This document shows, one piece after another, positions 7,714 to 16,729 of a stretch of 64,000 nt of DNA (position 1 is the first letter of the stretch; each line of letters begins with the position of its first letter). Both the position numbers and the translations under genes were made by a program. The notes below the pieces were generated by a model that saw only the letters and a program-made list of their open reading frames with translations, did not search any database and was not told the DNA's origin. Source of the stretch: Rhodoplanes serenus (GTDB lineage Bacteria; Pseudomonadota; Alphaproteobacteria; Rhizobiales; Xanthobacteraceae); assembly GCA_009720755.1 (NCBI GenBank), contig WNKV01000001.1, positions 409,437 through 473,436 on the forward strand, given 5' to 3'.

Positions 7714-7740
7714 GCCCCGCCCGGTCAAGCCGGGCGGGGC
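7714..7740 (-). terminator. Terminator-like hairpin after the second DUF736 gene
   Basis: GCCCCGCCCGG (7714-7724) and CCGGGCGGGGC (7730-7740) form a perfect 11-bp stem with a 5-nt loop, 14 bp past the stop of the gene at 7755. The following minus-strand bases (TTGCTCGCTCC) are only weakly T-rich. Confidence 0.65.
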
Positions 7741-7754
7741 CTGGGGCTTTCGCC

Positions 7755-8078
7755 TCACTCGCCGTTGCGGCGGTTGGGGCGGGACCAAATCAGGCTGTAG
7801 CCTTCGCCTTCCTCGTCGTCGAAGAGGTTGGCGTAGATGGGAGCCGTGAACGACGGGTCGTCGAGCTTGAGACCCAGATAGTCGCGGCCTTCGTTGGAGC
7901 GCTTGGTCCAGGCGGCGCCGATCTCGACGCGTCCCGCAAAGACTCGGTGGCTGGGGGCGTTCTCACCCGAGCGGGTGGCTTCGGGGACGATGCGGACGTT
8001 CTTGGCCTGGACGCTGAGGGTGACGATCTGGCCGACGAACTCGTTGCCGGACTTCTTGAAGGTGCCGATGGTCGCCAT
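7755..8078 (-). CDS. DUF736 protein, second copy
   Basis: A 107-aa DUF736 protein (MATIGTFKKSGNEFVGQIVTLSV; ENAPSHRVFAGRVEIGAAW; LDDPSFTAPIYANLFDDEEGEGYSLIWSR). It is clearly homologous to, but well diverged from, the copy at 2196-2531. A longer frame upstream is not a gene: it is translated from the hairpin element at 8193-8262. AGGAGAA lies 6 nt before the ATG at 8078. It stands alone as a transcription unit with its own terminator. Function unknown. Confidence 0.88.
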   Translation of the reverse strand: MATIGTFKKSGNEFVGQIVTLSVQAKNVRIVPEATRSGENAPSHRVFAGRVEIGAAWTKRSNEGRDYLGLKLDDPSFTAPIYANLFDDEEGEGYSLIWSRPNRRNGE

Positions 8079-8192
8079 GGTAGTTCTCCTTGATCTCTGT
8101 TTCGAGTCCGCACCATTGCGGCCTCGATGGCGATCGGTTGGCCGGAGGCGATCGACGCCGCACCTGCTTGCGGGCCGGAGCGCAGCGGAGGA

Positions 8193-8262
8193 TGGCAGCC
8201 GGGAGACTTTCTTGTTTCGCGAGGAATGGGCGCAGCCCAGGGGAAGAAAGTCGACCGGTGCC
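8193..8262. repeat. Long inverted-repeat leader element, copy 1
   Basis: TGGCA-g-CCGG-ga-GACTTTCTT is mirrored by AAGAAAGTC-ga-CCGG-TGCCA across a loop of about 30 nt. The element starts 115 nt upstream of the DUF736 start codon. A second element at 11071-11146 has the same outline and the same flanking GCGGAGGATGGC, but different paired bases in the arms. Conserved pairing with changed sequence suggests a structured RNA or a palindromic interspersed repeat. The rest of the gap, 8263-8667, holds no gene I can support. Confidence 0.7.
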
Positions 8263-8667
8263 ATTGCGGCATAGGCGGTCGAGGCGAAGCCGGCCTGCGG
8301 CCAGATCAGCTCATCAAAGAGGCCGCATGGAGCGCTCGATCAGGCAGAGAGGATCAAGGAGAACTTGGCGGTTCCGTCGTGCAACCGCAGGGGTCCGGCG
8401 GCGTCGGCGCACGGCGCTCATCCCGCGTCGAGGCGACCGGACCGGCCGCATCAATGCTCTCGATGAGCAGCGACAGGCGTGCGACCAGCCCGCTGTCTTC
8501 GATGGCGTGGAGGTTCGTCGCGCGGGCCAACCCCGCGTTCCAATGCAGCGCGTGACTATGGGCCCAGCTTGGCAATCCGGCGCTCGTTCTCACCCCGAAT
8601 TGCCAACAGGCGACGAGGAGCGCGCAGGAGGCGTGATCTCGTCATGCCTTGAACCGCCGAAACAGTC

Positions 8668-9108
8668 TCAGGCGCGCGCCACGCCGTGGCCGGTCCGGCC
8701 GGGCGGGGCCAGCGTCGCCAGCCGCGCGAAGGCGGTGATGCCGACGACAACGGCCCCGACAACTGAGAAGGCGACCTGCCAGGTTTCGGAGGGCATCGTG
8801 TGCTTCACGATGCCATGTGTCGCGTGATAGCCGGCGATGGCGGCAGGTGCGACGAAAGCGGCGGAGATCATGAGCCGCAGCCAGAGCGGCTTGACGAATG
8901 CGAGCAGGAGGTGGCCGGCAAGCAGGGTCGCGAGGCCGGCGACCGCCCCGACGGCGATTCCGCCAAGCCAGCCGGCGCCTGTGCCATACACCCAGACGCC
9001 TGCCATGACGCCCGCGAACAGCGGCAGCGCGTAGACCGCGAGGTAGAACAAGAGACAGCAGATGACGCCGATGGCGGCGATGCTGGCGAGCACGCTGAGT
9101 AAAATCAT
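8668..9108 (-). CDS. Small polytopic membrane protein of unknown function
   Basis: A 146-aa, very hydrophobic protein with about four predicted transmembrane segments (roughly residues 3-25, 28-45, 47-72 and 82-96) and another at 112-130. There is no signal motif, no charged catalytic cluster and no family I recognise. It stands alone between the DUF736 unit and the toxin-antitoxin pair, transcribed in the backbone direction. It may be an element entry-exclusion or accessory membrane protein, but nothing in the sequence proves that. Confidence 0.65.
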   Translation of the reverse strand: MILLSVLASIAAIGVICCLLFYLAVYALPLFAGVMAGVWVYGTGAGWLGGIAVGAVAGLATLLAGHLLLAFVKPLWLRLMISAAFVAPAAIAGYHATHGIVKHTMPSETWQVAFSVVGAVVVGITAFARLATLAPPGRTGHGVARA

Positions 9109-9277
9109 GGTGGTGGCCTCCGTGAGACAAGGATCTGACGGTCGCGCCTTCCACCACCACCACGGCGCAGGGCTTTATAGCATAAGATCGTCGGCGCGTG
9201 AGCGGACATCGCGAACGGCTTCCGTCCGGCGTAGCTGAGCCGGATTGTTCCGCATCAGAAACTTCTCCGACTGCTGA

Positions 9278-9700
9278 TCAGCCGCCGCCCGTCCAGGGAT
9301 CGATGACCGTCAGGCCGGCGGCCGCGAACGCGGCGGTGTGGCGCGACGCCACGGCGAAGCCGTGCGCGGCGGCGATCGCGGCGATGTAGCCGTCGGGCGT
9401 GGGGAAGCCCTTGCCGGCCTTGCGCGCCTTGACGGCGAGGTCGGCGTATCGCCGCGCCGCTTGCGTATCGAAGGGCAGGACTCTCGGCTTGAACAGCTCC
9501 ATCACGCCGTCGAGCGTGGTTGCCAGGCGGTCCTTGCGCTTGCCCCTGGGCAGCGCGCCGATGCCGAACATCAGCTCCGCGATGGTGACGCTGGAGAGAA
9601 ACAGCGTTTCCGCGGCCTGGGCGTCGAGCCAGTCCCGGACAGACGGATGTGGCTCGGGCTTCATCGCCTCGGAGACGACATTGGTGTCGAGCAGGATCAT
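9278..9700 (-). CDS. fitB: PIN-domain toxin, FitB/VapC type
   Basis: A 140-aa PIN ribonuclease: MILLDTNVVSEAMKPEP with the first acidic residue, TIAELMFGIGALP, and TPDGYIAAIAAAHGFAVASRHTAAF with the C-terminal acidic position. VapC/FitB toxins cleave RNA and are neutralised by the partner antitoxin. It overlaps the antitoxin gene by 4 bp (9697-9700). On an ICE such a pair usually stabilises inheritance. Confidence 0.88.
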   Translation of the reverse strand: MILLDTNVVSEAMKPEPHPSVRDWLDAQAAETLFLSSVTIAELMFGIGALPRGKRKDRLATTLDGVMELFKPRVLPFDTQAARRYADLAVKARKAGKGFPTPDGYIAAIAAAHGFAVASRHTAAFAAAGLTVIDPWTGGG

Positions 9701-9951
9701 CCGAAGCGCATCGGCTGGGCGGGCCGGGTGTCGCGAACCTGTTCGACCGCCTCGACATCGGCATTGTTGAGTCCGATCTTGCGGCTCATCTCCGAGAGCG
9801 CGGTGCCGATCTTGAGCCGCCCCGCGGGGCGCACGGCGGCTTCCAGAATGGCGCGCATTTCGGCTTCCGTGCTGCGGTTGTGCTGCGCCGCCCGGACCTT
9901 CAGGGCGCGATGCGCCTCCTCCGAGAGGTTGCGAATAGTGACAGCGGGCAT
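9697..9951 (-). CDS. fitA: Antitoxin, FitA-like ribbon-helix-helix
   Basis: An 84-aa antitoxin. The N terminus (MPAVTIRNLSEEAHRALKVRAAQHNRSTEAEMRAIL) is a ribbon-helix-helix of the FitA type with the characteristic NRSTEAE turn. The rest would wrap the toxin. It is the first gene of the fitAB operon, and inverted TGATAGC motifs cover its promoter, consistent with autoregulation. Confidence 0.88.
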   Translation of the reverse strand: MPAVTIRNLSEEAHRALKVRAAQHNRSTEAEMRAILEAAVRPAGRLKIGTALSEMSRKIGLNNADVEAVEQVRDTRPAQPMRFG

Positions 9952-10006
9952 GATAGCGTCCTCGGCGGATTGACTGCGGCGCTATCAGTATTACGAATGT
10001 GATAGC
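9951..10006. promoter_or_regulatory. fitAB promoter/operator with three TGATAGC motifs
   Basis: TGATAGCG (9951-9958) and CGCTATCA (9980-9987) form a perfect 8-bp inverted repeat. A third TGATAGC follows at 10000-10006. They start at the fitA start codon and run upstream, where FitAB- or VapBC-type complexes bind to repress their own promoter. Confidence 0.6.
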
Positions 10007-10030
10007 ATTTTTCAAGGATGATGCCGGCGC

Positions 10031-10954
10031 TCAAGCGCCGCCGAACCGCCAGACCGGGATGCCGAGCTTCTTCGCCTTGTCGGCCAAGTTTTCCTGGATG
10101 CCCGTGCCGGGGAAGATCATGACGCCGATGGGCAGCACCTCCAGCATGGCGTCGTTGCGCTTGAAGGGCGCGGCCTTCGCGTGCTTTGCCCAGTCCGGCT
10201 TGAAGGCGATTTGCGGCACGTTGCGGTGATCGGCCCAGCGCGCGGCGATGCGCTCGGCGCCCTTCGGCGAGCCGCCGTGCATGAGCACCATGTCGGGGTG
10301 CTTGGCGTGCACCTGGTCGAGCTTGGCCCAGATCAGCCGGTGATCGTTGAAGTCGAGCCCGCCGCTCAGCGCGACCTTGGGACCGGGCGGCAGCATGACC
10401 TCGGTCTCGGCGCGCTTCTTCGCGGCGAGGAAGTCGCGGCTGTCGATCATCGCAGCGGTCATGGCGCGGTGGTTGACGAGCGAGCCACTGCGCGGCCGCC
10501 AGGCCGAGCCGGTGTGGCGCTCGAAATGCTCGCAGGCCTGGTCGCGCATCAGCTCGAAGGCGTCGCGGCGCTCGATGAGGGTCTGCCCCTCGGCGATGAG
10601 CCGCTCCAGCTCGACCGACTTGACCTCGGTGCCGTCCTGCTCCTGCTGGCTCCGGCGCTGCGCCTGCTCGTTGTCGTCGAGCTCGCGCGCGATGCGGTCG
10701 GCGGCGCGGTGGAAGATGTTGACGGTCGACCAGAGCAGGTCCTCGAGATCGGGCTCGAGGCGGGTGTCGCCGAGCGTGGCAACAAGAGCGTCGAAGATGT
10801 CGGCGATGGCCCCGGCGACGGCATTGCCCTCGGGAAGCGGGCGCGGGTCGGGTTCGTCCTGGAAGGGGCGGAAGCCGTAGAGCTGAAGCTCGGTCAGGAC
10901 GTGATCGGTCGGGGAGGAGCTGTGGTGGGGCTCGAAGTCGTCGTCGCTGGTCAT
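10031..10954 (-). CDS. DUF2493 (SLOG/YAcAr-like) protein
   Basis: A 307-aa element protein. The C-terminal third is DUF2493, a Rossmann-like SLOG-type domain: KVALSGGLDFNDHRLIWAKL, MVLMHGGSPKGAERIAARWA, and VMIFPGTGIQENLADKAKKLGIPVW. The N-terminal 190 residues are acidic and helical with a likely coiled coil (LERLIAEGQTLIERRDAFELM). Relatives bind nucleotides or nucleotide-derived signals, and many sit on ICEs; no substrate is known for this one. The ATG at 10954 was chosen because the upstream extension is translated from the hairpin element at 11071-11146. Confidence 0.85.
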   Translation of the reverse strand: MTSDDDFEPHHSSSPTDHVLTELQLYGFRPFQDEPDPRPLPEGNAVAGAIADIFDALVATLGDTRLEPDLEDLLWSTVNIFHRAADRIARELDDNEQAQRRSQQEQDGTEVKSVELERLIAEGQTLIERRDAFELMRDQACEHFERHTGSAWRPRSGSLVNHRAMTAAMIDSRDFLAAKKRAETEVMLPPGPKVALSGGLDFNDHRLIWAKLDQVHAKHPDMVLMHGGSPKGAERIAARWADHRNVPQIAFKPDWAKHAKAAPFKRNDAMLEVLPIGVMIFPGTGIQENLADKAKKLGIPVWRFGGA

Positions 10955-11070
10955 GGGATGCTCCGTCGCTGGATTGGCCGCGACCCTCGCGGCCTTCATG
11001 GCGACGGAAGACGGTGGGCGGGCCGGCCCTGCACCTGGAGCGAAGCGCAGGGCCGAAGCGCCAGCGGAGG

Positions 11071-11146
11071 ATGGCGAAGGCCGGCTATTTTGCCTGGCGA
11101 TGCAAAGGCGCGTCAGCGCCGGCGGAAAATAGCCGGCCGCAGCCAT
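11071..11146. repeat. Long inverted-repeat leader element, copy 2
   Basis: A 13-bp perfect inverted repeat, GGCCGGCTATTTT (11079-11091) with AAAATAGCCGGCC (11126-11138), is enclosed by ATGGC/GCCAT. It begins 117 nt upstream of the DUF2493 start, nearly the same distance as copy 1 from its gene. Its translation produces a spurious protein-like reading that should not be annotated. Confidence 0.7.
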
Positions 11147-11288
11147 TGCCGGGCCGGGCCGCTTGCCGTCCCGTTCGCCTCTCAGGAAGGCCGCGGGCGC
11201 GGCTCTGTCCCGGCGCGAGCAGCATCGGCCGCCGGCGTGACGGCGAGCCCCATCATCCGTTCCGGCCGCACGTCCAGGTTCATCAGGG

Positions 11289-12350
11289 CTATGCGGCCTC
11301 GGCTATGAAGCGAGCGGCATCCCGGGCCGCGATCTGCGCCCGAAGGGCTGCGCGTAGGGCGTCGGGGCCGAGCATCCGGAGATCCTCGTTGAAGTCGGCG
11401 AGTCGTGGCGACAGCACGATCGCCTCGATGCTGTCGTGGGACGCGCGCTCGATCAGCGCGGCCATCGCGCCGTTGCCGGCCGGATCGTCATCGCGCGCGA
11501 TGTAGAGCCGGCGCAGTGTGTCGGCGAAGAGGATGGCCGAGAGATGGGCTGCCGACAGAGCGGCGACCATCGGCATGTCCGGCAGCGCCATCCTCAGCGA
11601 GAGCATTGTCTCGATGCCTTCGCCAGCGGCCATGACCTCGCCGGCGACGCCGAAGCGGACGGCGTGTCCGAGAAGATCGCCCATCGCGCGGCGCGGCGTG
11701 TCGATCGGCGCCTTACCGAGACGGATGGGATCGAAGCCATCGGGATCGAGCCAGGTCCGGTGCGCGCCGGTGAGGCGGCCGTCGAGATCGGTGACGGCGG
11801 CGATCATGGCGGGCCAGGTCTCCGTGGCGGAATGCTCGTCCGGCCGGTAGTAGCAGCGCGGGTGGAAGCGCAGCGAACCGGTTCCGTGCAAAGCCGTAAT
11901 GCCGCGCCGGCGGAGATACGTCTCGACGAGCGTGCCGTGGATCGGCCGCGACATGGCGAACAGCCGCCGCGCGGCTTCCGGCGAACCCGTTGGGGCTGGC
12001 TGAATGGCGCGACGACGTTCATGCGCCTGCGGTTCGGGTTGCGGCAGGCTGAGGAAGGCACGTGCCTCCCTCGCGACGTCCGCGAAATCCACGAGGCCGC
12101 AGCTCTCGCGGATGACGTCGAGCAGGTCGCCATGCTCGCCGGTCGCGGCGTCGGTCCACTTGCCGGCCGCGCCCTTGCCGCTCTCCAGGCCGATGAGGCG
12201 CACGAACATCGAGCGGCCGGGCGTGTTGCGCACGTCGCCGACCATCCAGTAGCGGCCTTCGCGATGACCGTTGGACAGATAGTGGCGGCACACCGCCTCG
12301 GCATTGCGCGCGAGCCGGCGTGCCAGTTCGGAAGCGTCGAGCCGGGACAT
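11289..12350 (-). CDS. Toprim-domain primase-like protein (DUF7146 type)
   Basis: A 353-aa relative of plasmid and phage DNA primases. After an N-terminal region (VCRHYLSNGHREGRYWMVGDV; TGEHGDLLDVIRESCG) comes the Toprim core: VMAAGEGIETMLSLRMALP with the catalytic Glu, AALSAAHLSAI, and LYIARDDDPAGNGAM with the DxD-type metal site. It could make primers for lagging-strand synthesis of the transferred or replicating element. The ATG at 12350 overlaps the upstream stop as TGATG, so it is translationally coupled to the strawberry-notch gene. Confidence 0.85.
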   Translation of the reverse strand: MSRLDASELARRLARNAEAVCRHYLSNGHREGRYWMVGDVRNTPGRSMFVRLIGLESGKGAAGKWTDAATGEHGDLLDVIRESCGLVDFADVAREARAFLSLPQPEPQAHERRRAIQPAPTGSPEAARRLFAMSRPIHGTLVETYLRRRGITALHGTGSLRFHPRCYYRPDEHSATETWPAMIAAVTDLDGRLTGAHRTWLDPDGFDPIRLGKAPIDTPRRAMGDLLGHAVRFGVAGEVMAAGEGIETMLSLRMALPDMPMVAALSAAHLSAILFADTLRRLYIARDDDPAGNGAMAALIERASHDSIEAIVLSPRLADFNEDLRMLGPDALRAALRAQIAARDAARFIAEAA

Positions 12351-15300
12351 CACACCGCCTCCCGCTCGGCGACCCGCTCGATGGGATAGCGGTCCATCAC
12401 CCTGGCGAGGATCGCGGGACCGCTGGCGTCGGTGGGCACGAACAGGCGCAGCTTCCACGAGATGATCTCGTGGAAGAGGCCGTAGGCCGTGAGCCGCTCG
12501 CGCATGGTGTCGGTGAAGCCCGCCAGCTCGATGCGATGGCCGCCCATGACGCGGACGCGGCGAAGCTGAAGACCCTCGGCAAGGTCGATGACGGTGTTGC
12601 CGTCGATCAAGGCGGCGAAGGCGTCGTCCGGCGTCAGCGATGGCAGGCCGGCCGCGGTGGCCGTGGCCGCCCAGGCTGGAGAGACCTTGCGGCCGATGAT
12701 GCGCTCGCCGTCGTCGGTCTGCAGGCGATAGACGCGGGTCGACTCGTTGGGGAGCCGCTTCCAGATCGGCAGCAGCAGGCCGGAGACCATGTGCAAGGTC
12801 GAGTCCGTGAACGCGGGGACCTCGGCGAGTTCGGCCGTCCAGGCGGCCGCAAAGCTCGCCTCGTCGGCATCCTGCCAGTGGCTCTCCGCCATCGCGCGGA
12901 CGGGCACGTTCGGTGCTTCCATCGGCCGGATCAGGCGGACGCGGTACTCGACCTCGCCGTCGTCGAGCATGACGGACGGGGCATGGACCTGGACGGCGGC
13001 GCGGCCGGACCGCGCATTGACGAGAAGGCGCGCGCCGCGTTCGCGCAACCTGCTCAAGGCTTCGCCGAGCGTGAGGGGCCGGTTCTGCTGGCGCTGCGCG
13101 ATGGTGAGGAGCCGTGTCTCGGCGCCGGTGCCGGGATGGGTATAGATCGTCTGCCGGCCGGTGACGACGAAGCTATCTGCCCACAGCGTCTCCAGCCTGA
13201 CATCGTAGGTGCCGGCGGCAATGGCGCCGTCGATGCGGGCGTTGAGGAGCTGCTCGAATGCCGTGAAGAGCACGCCCTGGAGCTCGATGGTCAGCGCGAG
13301 CATGCGGTTGAGGAAGATGCTGATGCCCGGCAACCGGTCCTTGAGCCCGTTCGCATCGGTGAGCGTGAGGCCGGTGGCCGCCTCGAACCGTTCGAGCGAG
13401 CAGCCCTCGATCCTGCCGCGGGCGAGCAGATGATGGAGATGGCGCAAGGCGTCGCGCGCATAGTGGGACTCCAGATTGTCCTCCGGCCGGAACAGGCCCT
13501 GGCCGGCGGTCTCGCGCTGGCCGCGCGTGATCGCGCCGAGGGTATCGAGCCGGCGCGCGATCGTGCTGAGGAAGCGCTTCTCGGCCTTGACGTTCGTCGC
13601 GACCGGCCTGAACAGCGGCGGCTGCTTCTGATTGGTCCGGTGCGTGCGGCCGAGCCCTTGGATGGCGGTATCCGCCTTCCAGCCGGGCTCGAGCAGGTAG
13701 TGCACCCGCAGCCGCGTGTTCCTCGCGGAAAGCTCGGCGTGGTAGCTGCGCCCGGTGCCGCCCGCGTCGGAGAAGACCAGGATGCGCTTCTGGTCGTCCA
13801 TGAAGGCCTGCGCCTCGGCGAGGTTGGCGGACGCGGCTCGGGTCTCGACGACAAGGCGGTCGCTCCTGGCCGCGCCGCTGGACCTGCGGACAATGCGACG
13901 CGAACGGCCGGTCACCTCGGCGACGGTGTCGGTGCCGAAATGCTGCACGAGCTGGTCAAGCGCGCCGGGAACGGGTGGCAGGCTTGCGAGCTTCGCGATC
14001 AGAGCATCACGACGGGCAACCGCCTCGCGGCTCTCGACCGGCTGTCCGTCGCGATAGACCGGACGCGACGACAGCTTGCCCTCGCTGTCGGTGTAAGGCT
14101 CGTAGAGCTGGACCGGGAAGGAATGGGCGAGATAGTCGAGGACGTATTCGCGCGGCGTGATGTCGACGCGGACGTCGTTCCATTCCTCGGTCGGCAGCTC
14201 GGCGAGGCGGCGCTCCATCAGGGCCTCGCTCGTCGAGACGATCTGGACGACGGCGGCATGGCCTTCCTCGAGATCGCGCTCGATCGCGCGGATCAGGGTC
14301 GCCGTCTTCATGCTGGTGAGCAGGTGGCCGAAGAAGCGCTGCTTCGCGCTCTCGAACGCCGATCGCGCGGCCGCCTTGGCCTGGCGGTTCAGCGTGCCCG
14401 ATCCGCCCTCGCTGCCGCCTGTGATGTTGGCCGCCTGCATGGCGGCGTCGAGGTTGTTGTGGATGATCGCGAAGGCGTCGGCGTAGGCGTCATAGATGCG
14501 GGTCTGCTCAGGCGTCAGCGCGTGCTCGACCGGCTCGTATTCGACGCCGTCGAAGGAGAGTGAACGGGACGTGTACAGCCCGAGCGCGCGCAGGTCGCGG
14601 GCAAGCACTTCCATGGCCGCGACACCGCCGGCTTCGATCGCCTCCACGAACTCAGCGCGCGTCGAGAACGGGAAATCCTCGCTGCCCCAGAGGCCAAGGC
14701 GTTGCGCATAAGCGAGATTGTGCACGGTGGTCGCGCCGGTGGCGGAGACGTAGACGACGCGTGCGTCCGGCAGCGCGTGCTGGAGCCGCAGGCCCGCGCG
14801 GCCCTGCTGTGAGGGCTCCCGATCGCCGCGTTCGCTCCTGGCGCCGACCGCATTCTGCATGGCGTGCGCTTCGTCGAAAATGATCACTCCGTGGAAGTCG
14901 GAGCCCAACCATTCGACGATCTGCTTGACGCGGGAAAGCCTTTCGCCGCGCTCGTCGGAGCGCAGCGTGGCATAGGTTAGAAATAGGATGCCTTCCCGCA
15001 GCGTGATCGGCTTGCCCTGCGGGAAGCGGGAGAGCGGCGTGATGAGGAGGCGCTCCATGCCGAGCGCGGACCAGTCGCGCTGCGCATCCTCGATCAGCTT
15101 GTCGCTTTTCGAGATCCACACCGCCTTGCGACGGCCCCGCAGCCAGTTGTCGAGGATGATGCCGGCGGCCTCACGCCCTTTGCCGACCCCGGTGCCGTCG
15201 CCAATCATGAAGCCGCGCCGGAAGCGAACCGCACCCTTGGTGTCCTCGGCCGCGGCGGTCACGACGTCGAGCGTTTCGTCCACCGTCCAGGCGCCGGCGA

Positions 15301-16705
15301 GATAGCCGGAATGCGCCTCGCCGGCATAGATCACGGTTTCGAGCTGGGCGCCCGAGAGCAGGTTCAGGATGTTCGCCGGCAGGCGCGGACAATAGCCCGG
15401 CTTGGGCGGCGCGACGGATGCCATCGCAGCCGATTGCACGAGCTGTGTGGGATGGTCCTGAGCGCCGGGAATCCGGATGCTCTGGAGCGCATAGTCCTCG
15501 TAGATGGAATCGGAGAGACGCGCACCCTGCGGCGGCGTCCAGTCGACGGTCTCGTAGGCGAGCTCGATGCCTTCGGGCTCGGCCGCCATCGCTGGCCGCG
15601 CTGCGGCTTGTGCGGTACGGGCGACGTAGCCGCGAACGGTGCGCGGCGTGGTGACAATGGGCACCGCCACGCAGGCATCCACCGGCAGCCGTGCCGGAAC
15701 GTGCTCTGTGACCCAGGCCAGCAGCGTGGCAGCGTTCGGTGCGACACCGGGCGCGGCTGGGAAGACGGTGGGATTGTCGGCCGGGCGCTTGTCGATCACG
15801 GTCAGCCGCGTCGGGAAGGTCGTGCCGTGCCTGGCGTAGACGCGGCCGTCGATGGCGGCGGAGAAGACGACACGGCCGCGCTCCTGAAGCCGGACATAGG
15901 CGTCGCGCCAGGCCGGAGCGTCCGGCGCGAATTTGGCGCCGGTGATCGCGACCAGGCGGCCGCCGTCGGCGAGCCGCGCCAGCGCCGAGGCGATGTGCCG
16001 GTAGGCGGCATCCGTCATGCGCCCTTGCACGTTGGCCATCACCGAGAAGGGCGGGTTCATGATCACGACGCTCGGCACGATGGTGGCGTCGAGGTGGTCG
16101 TGAATCTGTGCGGCGTCATGCCGGCTCACGGCGATGTCCGGAAAGAGGAGGGAGAGGAGGCCGGCGCGGGTCTCCGCCAGCTCGTTGAGGACGAGCGTTC
16201 CGTCCGCGATCTCGGCGAGGATGGCGAGCAGGCCGGTACCGGCCGAAGGCTCGAGCACGCGGTCGGCTGGCGTGACCGCCGCGGCCGTCGCGACCGCGAG
16301 CCCGAGTGGCATCGGTGTCGAGAACTGCTGGAGGGTCTCGCTCTCGATCGAGCGGCGTGTGTGCGTCGGCAGGAGCCCGACGATCTTGTCCAGCATGGGG
16401 AGGGCCAGGGCCGGAGAACCGGCCTTGCGCAAAAGCGCCTTTCCGTATTTGCGGAGAAACAGGACGGTCGCGGCCTCGCAGGCGTCGTAGGCCGATTTCC
16501 AGTCCCAGGCGCCGGACGTGTCGGAGCCGCCGAAGGCCTGCTCCATCGCAGCGCGAAGGGTTGCCGCGTCGACCTGACGGCCCTGTTCGAGATGCGGAAG
16601 GAGATGGTGCGCGGCTGCGCCGATGCAGCGAGCGATATCGGAGGGAGACGCAAGCGGCGACGCCGCGACCGCGGGCGCGGCCGCGAGAGCGGTGGACGGG
16701 GTCAT
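12350..16705 (-). CDS. Strawberry-notch family helicase with N-terminal DNA-methylase-like domain
   Basis: A 1451-aa protein common on alphaproteobacterial ICEs. Roughly residues 140-330 form a Rossmann methylase-like module with VLEPSAGTGLLAIL (SAM site) and MNPPFSV, the N6-adenine-methylase signature. An SF2 ATPase follows: IGDGTGVGKGREAAG (Walker A), VIIFDEAHAMQN (DEAH), VYVSATGAT, and LVFSDAGGTGRSYHAEL with QGLGRTHRTNQ in the helicase C domain. Strawberry-notch proteins are otherwise eukaryotic or phage regulators. On mobile elements they may remodel or protect entering DNA. The ATG at 16705 follows the leader structure at 16730-16781. Confidence 0.88.
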   Translation of the reverse strand: MTPSTALAAAPAVAASPLASPSDIARCIGAAAHHLLPHLEQGRQVDAATLRAAMEQAFGGSDTSGAWDWKSAYDACEAATVLFLRKYGKALLRKAGSPALALPMLDKIVGLLPTHTRRSIESETLQQFSTPMPLGLAVATAAAVTPADRVLEPSAGTGLLAILAEIADGTLVLNELAETRAGLLSLLFPDIAVSRHDAAQIHDHLDATIVPSVVIMNPPFSVMANVQGRMTDAAYRHIASALARLADGGRLVAITGAKFAPDAPAWRDAYVRLQERGRVVFSAAIDGRVYARHGTTFPTRLTVIDKRPADNPTVFPAAPGVAPNAATLLAWVTEHVPARLPVDACVAVPIVTTPRTVRGYVARTAQAAARPAMAAEPEGIELAYETVDWTPPQGARLSDSIYEDYALQSIRIPGAQDHPTQLVQSAAMASVAPPKPGYCPRLPANILNLLSGAQLETVIYAGEAHSGYLAGAWTVDETLDVVTAAAEDTKGAVRFRRGFMIGDGTGVGKGREAAGIILDNWLRGRRKAVWISKSDKLIEDAQRDWSALGMERLLITPLSRFPQGKPITLREGILFLTYATLRSDERGERLSRVKQIVEWLGSDFHGVIIFDEAHAMQNAVGARSERGDREPSQQGRAGLRLQHALPDARVVYVSATGATTVHNLAYAQRLGLWGSEDFPFSTRAEFVEAIEAGGVAAMEVLARDLRALGLYTSRSLSFDGVEYEPVEHALTPEQTRIYDAYADAFAIIHNNLDAAMQAANITGGSEGGSGTLNRQAKAAARSAFESAKQRFFGHLLTSMKTATLIRAIERDLEEGHAAVVQIVSTSEALMERRLAELPTEEWNDVRVDITPREYVLDYLAHSFPVQLYEPYTDSEGKLSSRPVYRDGQPVESREAVARRDALIAKLASLPPVPGALDQLVQHFGTDTVAEVTGRSRRIVRRSSGAARSDRLVVETRAASANLAEAQAFMDDQKRILVFSDAGGTGRSYHAELSARNTRLRVHYLLEPGWKADTAIQGLGRTHRTNQKQPPLFRPVATNVKAEKRFLSTIARRLDTLGAITRGQRETAGQGLFRPEDNLESHYARDALRHLHHLLARGRIEGCSLERFEAATGLTLTDANGLKDRLPGISIFLNRMLALTIELQGVLFTAFEQLLNARIDGAIAAGTYDVRLETLWADSFVVTGRQTIYTHPGTGAETRLLTIAQRQQNRPLTLGEALSRLRERGARLLVNARSGRAAVQVHAPSVMLDDGEVEYRVRLIRPMEAPNVPVRAMAESHWQDADEASFAAAWTAELAEVPAFTDSTLHMVSGLLLPIWKRLPNESTRVYRLQTDDGERIIGRKVSPAWAATATAAGLPSLTPDDAFAALIDGNTVIDLAEGLQLRRVRVMGGHRIELAGFTDTMRERLTAYGLFHEIISWKLRLFVPTDASGPAILARVMDRYPIERVAEREAV

Positions 16706-16729
16706 GTCGGTGAACCTCGGGAGAGCGGA

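Noticed and set aside
8079..8264. N-terminal extension of the second DUF736 gene
   Set aside because: The extension is translated from the hairpin element at 8193-8262; DUF736 begins at MATIGTFKKSG with a good ribosome binding site.
8354..8593. 79-aa minus-strand frame in the gap before the membrane-protein gene
   Set aside because: No ribosome binding site, no family and a low-complexity Pro/Ser tail; not enough to call a gene.
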